Shown here in pieces: positions 1 through 6,254 of a stretch of DNA of 10,186 bases. Positions within the stretch are counted from its first letter, which is position 1; every line of letters starts with the position of its first letter. The notes under the pieces were generated by a model. It saw nothing but the letters and a program-made list of their open reading frames with translations, was not told the DNA's origin and ran no database searches. Made by a program: the position numbers and the translations under genes. Source of the stretch: Monoraphidium neglectum (lineage: Eukaryota; Chlorophyta; Chlorophyceae; Sphaeropleales; Selenastraceae); the NCBI RefSeq assembly GCF_000611645.1, contig NW_014011676.1:1775-11960 (forward strand), read 5' to 3'.

Positions 1-335
1 GGTGGGAGCGGGGGTGTGGGGGAGAGGATGGGCATTGTGCCTGCCAGCGATCGGGTTTGGACGAGGATCGAGGGTTGGTGGCTGGGTAGGGGTGCGGCGC
101 ACGGCGATGCAGCCGTCTGTTGCTGGGTGTGCCGCGGCCGGCCGGCGCGGTGCAGGCGCCCCCGCCGCGCAGAGCTGCTGCCCCTCACCTCATCCCTGCA
201 CCCTCCCCGCCCGCCGCGTCCACGCCCCCACCCAACATTCCCCCTCCCCTTGGGACGCGGCTCGCGCCTGCCGACACCCGCGCGCCGCCCTGCCCCTCCC
301 CGCCCGTCACCCGCACCCCTGCTTGACCCGCGCAG
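1..335 (+). other. Last intron of the TBC-domain gene
   Basis: This G-rich then C-rich stretch has no recognisable protein homology and ends in a pyrimidine-rich run followed by CGCAG, a good 3' splice site. The window opens with GGTGGGAGC, so the donor could be at bases 2-3 (GTGGGA) or lie to the left of the window; I cannot tell which. Open frames across this stretch are low-complexity Ala/Pro/Arg translations of GC-rich DNA and do not look like protein. Confidence 0.6.
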
Positions 336-527
336 GTGTACGTGTGCGCTGCGTTCCTGGCGCGCTGGGAGCGGCCCCTGCTCACCATGGAGTTCCAGGA
401 GCTGATGCTGTTCCTGCAGAAGCTGCCCACCCAGGACTGGGGGGAGGCAGAGATGGAGTCCATCCTGTCGTCCGCCTTTGTGCTGCGCAACGTCTGGCAG
501 CACGCGCAGAGCCACCTGCAGGGTTGA
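336..527 (+). CDS. TBC-domain Rab GTPase-activating protein (Gyp1/TBC1D22-like), last exon
   Basis: This is the terminal coding exon, 63 residues plus TGA, of a gene entering from the left. It begins directly after the acceptor CCGCGCAG and reads VYVCAAFLARW, then a block containing MEFQELMLFLQKLPT, then SAFVLRNVWQHAQSHLQG-stop. The order YVCAAFL..RW, then FQ-L--FLQ-LPT--W, then a short helix is the C-terminal end of the TBC (Tre-2/Bub2/Cdc16) domain in Gyp1/TBC1D22-type proteins, which accelerate GTP hydrolysis by Rab GTPases in vesicle traffic. The catalytic Arg and Gln fingers lie upstream, outside the window, so activity cannot be judged here. An in-frame TGA at 324-326 just before the acceptor rules out a simple read-through exon. 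The preceding intron enters in phase 0. Assignment to the TBC superfamily is fairly sure; the Gyp1-like subgroup is less so. Confidence 0.8.
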   Translation: MYVCAAFLARWERPLLTMEFQELMLFLQKLPTQDWGEAEMESILSSAFVLRNVWQHAQSHLQG

Positions 528-723
528 GCCCGTGCGCGGAGCGCAAGGTCCGCATGCCAAACACGTGCTGCTGCCGTGGCAGGCCTTGCACTGCCCGCGC
601 TGGGCCCGCCCCCGCCGGCCCGAGCTGGCGCGCACGGGTCGGGCGTGCCTGGAGTCGGCAGGCCCCACCCTAGCTCACACTGGGCACCCGCTGCAAAATT
701 GCAGGCGTCCAGAGCGCAGATGC

Positions 724-728
724 TGTAA
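724..728 (+). terminator. TGTAA polyadenylation signal of the TBC-domain gene
   Basis: TGTAA is the usual polyadenylation motif of chlorophyte nuclear genes. This copy lies about 200 nt after the stop codon at 525-527, so the 3' UTR would be a little over 200 nt. Position and strand fit; the motif is only five bases, so chance occurrence is possible. Confidence 0.6.
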
Positions 729-1206
729 GCTCTCCTTTTGCTGAGTTGTGGTGGCTGTCACATCCAAGGGGCCCGATCGCAATACGGCGAGACATGCATC
801 ATCAGCATGGTAGTGCCAATTGGATAGTCCTGTCCTCTCAGCAATAAGTGCCGCGTGTTGAAAGTGTTGATGACCGGGCGCTGCTGCAGTCCGCAACAAC
901 CGGTGGCATCACGGAGTGCAGGGCTGCACCACCGGTCAACATACCCGATGCAGCAGCCTCGATGCACACCTGGCGCTGTGCTCGGCATGAGCGTCAGACA
1001 CACCCTTGACTGCCAAACGTTTGCAATGTTTTGATTGGAGACCAAGAAAGAAGACGTGAGCCCAGCGCTAGGCTCCAGGGCCGCACGAGGCTGCTGCAGG
1101 ATGGGCGCCACGCGGCTGCAAACGTGGCTGGAGCCCACACGAGCAGATCCGCACAGCGCAGCTCCCACGCGACCATTTCCTCGCGACCATGTTGGTTACG
1201 AACTGG
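729..1206. other. Convergent intergenic region, no gene seen
   Basis: This stretch lies between the 3' ends of the TBC-domain gene (plus strand) and rps13 (minus strand). It is less GC-rich than its surroundings. A minus-strand open frame of about 136 codons crosses it, but the translation shows no recognisable family, and it falls where two 3' flanks meet. I see no tRNA-like T-arm, repeat or promoter pattern. Confidence 0.5.
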
Positions 1207-1211
1207 TTACA
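1207..1211 (-). terminator. TGTAA polyadenylation signal of rps13
   Basis: The plus strand reads TTACA, which is TGTAA on the minus strand, about 150 nt downstream of the rps13 stop codon at 1360-1362. Motif, strand and distance fit a chlorophyte 3' UTR. Confidence 0.6.
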
Positions 1212-1359
1212 ACTGCAAATTGGGGAAAGCGGGACGCCGCCCACGCAGCCGCCAAGCGCGCCCAACGACCCCCAACATGCCGCCGCTGCCGCTGCCGCAG
1301 CCGCTGCAAGCCAGCCCCCAAATCGGGCATGACTCCCAGCGGCCACAAGCGCCCGATGT

Positions 1360-3399
1360 TTACTTCTTCTTGCCAGCCACCGTCTTCGGCTTCCCCTGCG
1401 CGATAGAGGAAGAGTGCCACACAGGCCAATCGTCAGTTCCCGAGGGTGCTGAGAAGGGGCAGAAGAGGGTGCAAAACCTGCCCAGCTCAAAGACCGCAAG
1501 ACAGCCGTGGCTGCCACATGGGACCGGTCCCCAGCATGTTGCCCGCCCCCGACCCACTCACCTTGCGCGTGCGGGCGTTGTTCTTAGTGTTCTGGCCGCG
1601 CACCGGGAGGCCCTGGGATGGAGAACGCCGTGAGGAGCGGGTGTGCACAAGTGAATGTAGGCGGCGAGACGCGACCAACGCTAGGCACCCTGCTGCAGCG
1701 TTGCCATCCTCAGCGGCAAACGTGTGTCCTAGGATATGGGCCGGGGAGCCGCGGCGAGCGCCGCTGCTCAGGAGCTGCCTGCCGGCCCTGCCTGCCCTGC
1801 CTGCGCCCGCACGCACCGCAATGTGCCTGCGCCCGCGGTAGCAGCCGATGTCTTTCAGCCGCTTGATGTTCTGGGACACGATGCGGCGCAGGTCAGACTC
1901 CGTGGTGTACTTGGCCACCTGTGGTGTGTGTATATGGGTGTGGTATGTGTGTACAAGTGTAAGTGCGTGCGTGCATATGTGTGTGTGTGTGTGCGCGCGC
2001 GCGCGCGCACTGCCTGTGCGTGTATTCAAAGGGGGCAAGGAATGGACGCATGGACCGCCAGGGTGTGCAATATGATGGGGCCCACTTCCCAAACATTGCC
2101 GCACCAATCACGCGTCCGCCACTTGAGGCGGACACAGAAGACTTGCATGTCTTGTACAAGGCTTCCGGTCCAACAACACACACACACACACACACACAAA
2201 AGCACAAAACACACACGCGCGCACAGGGGCGCGCACACAGGCACAAGCACGCCCTCACGACCCCACAGGCATGCGCGAAACAGCGGGCCCCACCTCCTCG
2301 CGCAGCTTGTTGATGTCCTCCTCGTTCAGCTCGTACGTCTTCTTGTTCTCCACGCCCTGGGGTGCAAACAGCGCCGTGGGGGAGGGGGAGTGGGTGACTG
2401 GGGATCCGAAACAGACAGGGTTGCAGCATTCCTACAGGCCGAGAGGGGACGACTCTTTGGCCTGGCAGGGCCTGTGGTGGAAGCTACAGCTGTTCAGGAT
2501 GCCGTGCCACAGCTCTCGGCACGTCTGCCGGCTCCTGCTGGCCGGCTGGGATGGGCACTGCTGGGTCTCTGCCGCTGCTGCGACGGCGGCAGCAGCTGGT
2601 GGTCAGCTGCCGGCAGCCGCTGCTGGCCTCGCCACGTCTACAAACAAAGCCGTTTGTACAACGTCACGCTGCACGCCAGGGCTGGTCAGGGTGCGCGGCT
2701 GCTCTGAAGGCTGGTTGCAGCCAGCACTGCCCGCCTCGTCCACGGCTGCAGGCTGCCGTTGCCGCCGCACACCGTCGATGCCTGCGCACTGCGCTGGAGC
2801 CGGGCCGGACGCAAGGCCCGGCGCCTCACCGTGTCGCGCAGGATGCCCTGGGCGGTGGTGGAGCCAATGCCATAGATGTACTGCAGCGAAATCTCAATGC
2901 GCTTGGAGTTGGGGATCTCCACGTTGTTCACACGCAGCATTTGCACGCGCAGGGGGGTCCGAGAGGCCGTCCGGGCGACCTGCGAGCAGAACGCGGCGAC
3001 ACGCGCCCAAGTACGACAGAGGCTGCTTGAGACTGGTGACTGTTGCGACTTTGACAGAGCTGGGCACGCGCCGCGGGCTGTGCGCCTCCACATTGTGCAC
3101 CGCCCCCACGCTGCTTGCGCCGCCGCTGCCACTCGTCACCCCTCCTTGCAGCGAGGCTGCCAGCCTCGTCGTGCGCACATTGGGCATCAGCATTGCCGTG
3201 CAACGTATCGACAGCGCTGATATCGCCGCGGTCTCCACACAGCCACTCCCCCATCACCCGCCTCGATCGGCCACAATGGCTTTCAAGCGGGCCCAGTCAA
3301 TCCTGCTCTCACCTGCACGGGCCTGACAGCCGGCATAGGCCGAGCCGCAGTCCCAAAAGCCCGCCGCTGGGCCTGCGTGAGGGAGCAGTGCGTGGCCAT
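1360..3399 (-). CDS. RPS13: Plastid 30S ribosomal protein S13 (uS13c), nucleus-encoded, six exons
   Basis: uS13 sits in the head of the small ribosomal subunit, contacting the P-site tRNA and bridging to the large subunit; this copy should serve chloroplast ribosomes. Exons on the minus strand in transcript order are 3399-3313, 2979-2830, 2356-2294, 1918-1817, 1612-1562 and 1395-1360, totalling 489 nt (162 aa). Every junction is GT-AG and every intron is phase 0. Exon 1 (residues 1-29, [11 protein letters not shown]...RPVQ) has no acidic residues and looks like a transit peptide. Exon 2 holds [20 protein letters not shown] followed by TTAQGIL; exon 3 [19 protein letters not shown]; exon 4 [10 protein letters not shown] and [15 protein letters not shown]; exon 5 [17 protein letters not shown]; exon 6 [15 protein letters not shown]. 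Joined, these match the cyanobacterial/plastid S13 family end to end. Other starts, ATG at 3193 or at 3093, also open into exon 2 but give poorer models. Expression of this gene needs five splicing events for a very short protein. Confidence 0.93.
1963..2010. repeat. 48-bp alternating purine-pyrimidine tract (TG then CG) in rps13 intron 3
   Basis: From 1963 to 2010 purine and pyrimidine alternate without a break. A GTGC and CATAT portion leads into eight GT units from 1979, then a CG-rich run from 1993 to 2008. It lies inside intron 3 (1919-2293), near the acceptor in transcript sense. Such TG/CG tracts are the classical sequence class able to adopt left-handed Z-DNA. Confidence 0.85.
2177..2198. 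repeat. (CA)11 microsatellite in rps13 intron 3
   Basis: There are eleven perfect CA units, followed at 2209-2225 by a second alternating ACAC/CGCG run of 17 bp. It is in the same intron as the TG tract at 1963-2010 and is its reverse complement in type, so the pre-mRNA could fold the two ends of the intron together. Confidence 0.85.
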
Positions 3400-3444
3400 T
3401 CGGTCTGGGCAGCCCGCAACCCTCGCCGTCAAATACAGTACGCG

Positions 3445-3468
3445 CATATAATGCGTCAGGTTGCCAAT
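3445..3468 (-). promoter_or_regulatory. TATA-like box and CCAAT box of rps13
   Basis: On the minus strand ATTATATG (3452-3445) lies about 46 nt before the rps13 ATG at 3399, a suitable TATA distance for a 5' UTR of roughly 15-20 nt. Just upstream is ATTGG, the inverted CCAAT motif (3464-3468). The start context is CCGAATGGCC, with A at -1 and G at +4. These are motif matches only. Confidence 0.5.
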
Positions 3469-3731
3469 GGGCTACAGCGGCGCACCAGGCTCTGCATGTT
3501 CAGCATGGCTGCTGCTGGGGAGGCCGCCTGGGGTCGCGCCCTCTAATTTACAGCGTGATGCGTGTTTCAAGAAGCTACCCGTCGCCGTTGTATTGCTTCC
3601 ACAAGTGCGCACACAGAGACAAGGGACACTTGCTCGTTCCTAGTGGTTTCGACTCTCAAGTCTCCACTTGGCCGCCCTCAATGTGCCCCCTTTATTATCA
3701 AATGCACCAATAATCACAAAGGTTTCAGTTG

Positions 3732-3737
3732 CACGTG
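3732..3737. promoter_or_regulatory. CACGTG G-box core, copy 1
   Basis: A perfect palindrome in the shared upstream region of two plastid-protein genes. In land plants this core is bound by bZIP and bHLH light-response factors; whether the same holds in this alga is not known from the sequence. Confidence 0.35.
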
Positions 3738-3811
3738 ATAGGGGAATGTATGCGAGCTGGTCTGCCATTCAGGTGTTGCGGCCATGTGGGCGCAGGCCTG
3801 TCTGCAACCAC

Positions 3812-3817
3812 CACGTG
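3812..3817. promoter_or_regulatory. CACGTG G-box core, copy 2
   Basis: A second perfect CACGTG, 80 bp from the first. Two copies in about 1 kb is modestly more than chance for a six-base palindrome in mixed sequence, but the hexamer also turns up elsewhere in this window, including inside a coding exon near 9031-9036. Confidence 0.3.
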
Positions 3818-4516
3818 TGCAATGCCTTTACTCATGCGAACGCCGCGGACTGCGAGCTAGACAAAGATACATTATCTCAGGCCTCGTGCCTGGGTGGCAA
3901 CGCCATCATGCACAGTGCTGGTTCCTGCGGGTGCACCACCCGCATTCCCACCCTTCCACACCAAGTTGATTGGACTTGAATACGCATGGTTTACCGCCTT
4001 GTCGTCACTGTGTGTCCTTGCTGAAGCGTAGACATGCAGAGGTTCTCGTGTGCACACTAAGGAGCAACAGCTCCTCTCTGTGTGCAAGAAAAACAGCGCA
4101 GCGGCGCAGCTGGCGACTCCAAGAGAGAGCAACATCGTATGCAGGTAACACTTTGGAGTATCTCGACACGATCGTAAGGTTTCTTCGGGCCAGTGTTGTT
4201 GCGGCCAGTTCAAAACAGTGTGCCAGCCTTGTCTCGCTGCCACATCACGTCCTGTTCCACCATTACCCTGCTCCTTGCATCAGCGCTCAATGCCGTAGGT
4301 GCGCATGTGACCATAAATTCCTGCCCCAAAGGACAAACCGTGGAAATGGCTGCAACCAGTGTCGCCATCTGCTGCAGCCCCCTGCCCTGTATCCTGTATC
4401 CCCATCCCATTGCCCAGCACCCGCGCAGCTGCCACGAGTGCCTCTGCTCCTCTTGTGCGCACACTCTGTCACGGCTCGGTGTTCCCAGAAGCATACGTCT
4501 CTGAGAATCCTTCGCA

Positions 4517-5927
4517 ATGGCTGCTCTCCGTGCCTCCTCCCGCCTGGGTTGCACCGGCCTCCGGGCGCCCCTGCCCTCGCGCAGGGTCCTGGTGTGCCGC
4601 GCCGAGAACAAGGTGTGCAGAATCAAATCATTATCAGAGAGCCGTGTGCTGAGACAGTGCGGTCGGGGCAGCAGATCACGGACCCACGAACAAGCAACTC
4701 GGGTTCCGACCGTCCCATCACCAGATCTCGGCGCGCATTGTCAGTAAATGATCGCCACGGACATGACGTCAGCGGGCGGAGGGCAGCCCCGGCCAGCAGA
4801 GGCTGTTGCGCCGCCCATCTGCGTGCGGGGTTCAGCGGCAGTGGGTGCCCCCCTTTGCCCACCATGGCCGCTGCCGCCCGCGTGCGCCGCCCGCTCGCCT
4901 ATTGCAGGCCCAGGTGATCCAGCCCCTCAACGGCGACCCCTTCGTCAGCATGCTGGAGACCCCCGTGACCTCGTCGCCCCTGGTGGTGTCGTACCTGTCC
5001 AGCCTGCCCGCCTACCGCACCGGCGTCTCGCCGCTGCTGCGCGGCGTTGAGATCGGCCTGGCCCACGGCTTCTTCCTGCCCGGCCCCTTCATCAAGGTGT
5101 GCGCGCATGCGCAGCGGCGGCGCCAGGGTCGGCTCAGCTGGGCGCCCGATAAACATAGTCGCTACGTCTTAGGCGCGGGTGGCTGCTGGGGAGTGGCAGC
5201 GCAGCTGCTGTGGGGCCGCCGCAGCTGCTACGAGTGCGGCGCTCAGCGAACTGTGGCCAAGTTTTGGCACAGCGGGCTTGTGATCTCTTTTCAAATTCAA
5301 AAAGCCGGCAAATGCCGCGATGCGCAGTGCACAGACGTGGCTTCTTGCTACCTCAGCCGTGCACTCTGTCTTGCCGCGTGGCATCCCCCATTTCCCCCCC
5401 ACCTCTCTCACATACATGTGCGTGCCGCCTCACACCCCTCCCTCCCAAAACAACTCCCGTACGCCCCGCAGCTGGGCCCGCTCCGCGCCGTCGAGGGCGT
5501 CGCCGAGATCGCCGGCAGCCTGTCCGCCGCCGGCCTGGTCGGCATCCTGGCGCTGTGCCTCGCCCTCTACGGCGGCGCCCAGTTCCAGAGCCAGCCCCCG
5601 CTGGGCGTGAAGACCCTGTCGGGCCGCGCCGTGCAGAGGGACTCCCTGCAGACCGCGGAGGGGTGGAGCGGCTTCACCGCGGGCTGGCTGGTTGGCGGCC
5701 TGTCGGGCGTCGCGTGGGCCTACATCCTGACCCAGGTGACTAGGGTCGACGATGAGAAAGGGGTGCGCGGGGCCGAGCGGCCATGCCTGGGGGGAGTGCG
5801 ATCATGGCGGGCATAACGTCGGGTACACCCTCTCTCTCTGAAACAGCGTTGACTCATAGTTGACTCACGCCCCGGCCTGCCGTCGTCCAAACTCCCCACC
5901 CCGCAGATCCTGCCCTACTACAGCTGA
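4517..5927 (+). CDS. PSAL: Photosystem I reaction centre subunit XI, PsaL, four exons
   Basis: PsaL is a three-helix thylakoid membrane subunit of photosystem I. It links to PsaH and the state-transition docking side in green organisms and to neighbouring monomers in cyanobacterial trimers. Exons are 4517-4612, 4908-5096, 5472-5735 and 5907-5927 (570 nt, 189 aa), all GT-AG and all phase 0. Exon 1 ([12 protein letters not shown]...VLVCRAENK) is an Arg/Ser-rich transit peptide without acids until its end. Exon 2 has [39 protein letters not shown] and [11 protein letters not shown]; exon 3 has [35 protein letters not shown] and [11 protein letters not shown]; exon 4 is ILPYYS-stop. These are PsaL hallmarks in order. 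Likely helices are around residues 80-95, 106-128 and 164-181. The start context CGCAATGGCT is favourable. Length and ending match algal PsaL, so the gene appears intact. Confidence 0.96.
4904..4913 (+). promoter_or_regulatory. Tandem in-frame 3' splice sites of psaL intron 1
   Basis: The intron end reads GCAG-GCC-CAG-GTG. Using the first AG (4906-4907) adds Ala-Gln before VIQP; using the second (4912-4913) omits them. Both keep frame with exon 1. I annotated the first because the first AG after the pyrimidine stretch is usually preferred. Confidence 0.5.
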
Positions 5928-5996
5928 TCGCCTCGCCCCTGTTGATCGTCTTTTTGGGAAGGAGGTTGTTGAAGCCTGCTCGTGTCGCTGCTTGCG

Positions 5997-6001
5997 TGTA
6001 A
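5997..6001 (+). terminator. TGTAA polyadenylation signal of psaL
   Basis: TGTAA lies 70 nt after the psaL stop codon at 5925-5927, giving a short 3' UTR. It faces the convergent pyridoxal kinase gene, whose stop is at 6255-6257. Confidence 0.65.
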
Positions 6002-6254
6002 CCGAGAGCATCTAAATTGGTTTACTGGGCTGCCCCACAAAGAGCACGGAAACAGCCCGGACCGCTTGCCGATGCACATGTGAGCAGACGAGCAGCACCA
6101 AAAGAGCACAAGCAGCCAGTTCACTAAATAGCCGATTCAGCAGAGCAAGTCAATGCCCACGTGGCTGTCAACAGTGATGGCACGAAAAATACGGGTCACA
6201 GGGTTGGTACAGCACTGCAGCCAGCCGCCAGAGCGCGCATGTACGGAGCCAGCA
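6002..6254. other. Convergent 3' flank between psaL and pyridoxal kinase
   Basis: This should contain the 3' UTR of the kinase gene on the minus strand. I found no perfect TGTAA on that strand here (plus-strand TTACA is absent), so that gene either uses a variant signal or its transcript runs into the psaL 3' end. No other feature is visible. Confidence 0.5.

Larger units (their letters stand above)
3469..4516. promoter_or_regulatory. Divergent upstream region of rps13 and psaL
   Basis: About 1.0-1.1 kb separates the rps13 ATG (minus strand) from the psaL ATG (plus strand). I see no coding exon here; open frames of up to 315 codons on either strand have no recognisable family and run straight through the psaL first exon and intron. 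Two perfect palindromic CACGTG hexamers (G-box core) occur at 3732-3737 and 3812-3817. No convincing TATA box precedes psaL. A promoter role follows from position; control by G-box factors is inference. Confidence 0.55.

Noticed and set aside
2..673. 223-codon plus-strand open frame over the left end
   Set aside because: It runs through the intron and, in the wrong frame, across the TBC exon at 336-527. The translation is Arg/Ala/Pro-rich noise of GC-rich DNA.
758..1168. 136-codon minus-strand open frame between the two convergent genes
   Set aside because: No recognisable family, no supporting promoter or polyadenylation signal, and it sits where two 3' flanks meet.
1921..2240. CRISPR-like or direct-repeat array
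   Set aside because: The repetition is a dinucleotide microsatellite without unique spacers, and the genome is eukaryotic.
1736..2707. Long plus-strand open frames with Thr/His/Val-rich repeats across rps13 introns
   Set aside because: These are translations of TG/CA microsatellites and GC-rich intron DNA antisense to a confirmed gene.
2830..3093. Unspliced rps13 start at ATG 3093 (MWRRTARG...)
   Set aside because: Open through to exon 2 and Arg/Ser-rich, hence tempting. However, a strong acceptor at 2981-2980 and the well-placed upstream exon at 3313-3399 explain the gene better.
2894..3238. Alternative first exon of rps13 starting at ATG 3193 and splicing at GGG|GTGACG (3139)
   Set aside because: It is in frame with exon 2 but has a weak donor and no nearby TATA. 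The exon at 3313-3399 has a better donor, a better presequence and promoter elements.
3970..4917. 315-codon plus-strand open frame before and over psaL exon 1
   Set aside because: It crosses the true psaL first exon in another frame and continues through intron 1; the composition is not protein-like.
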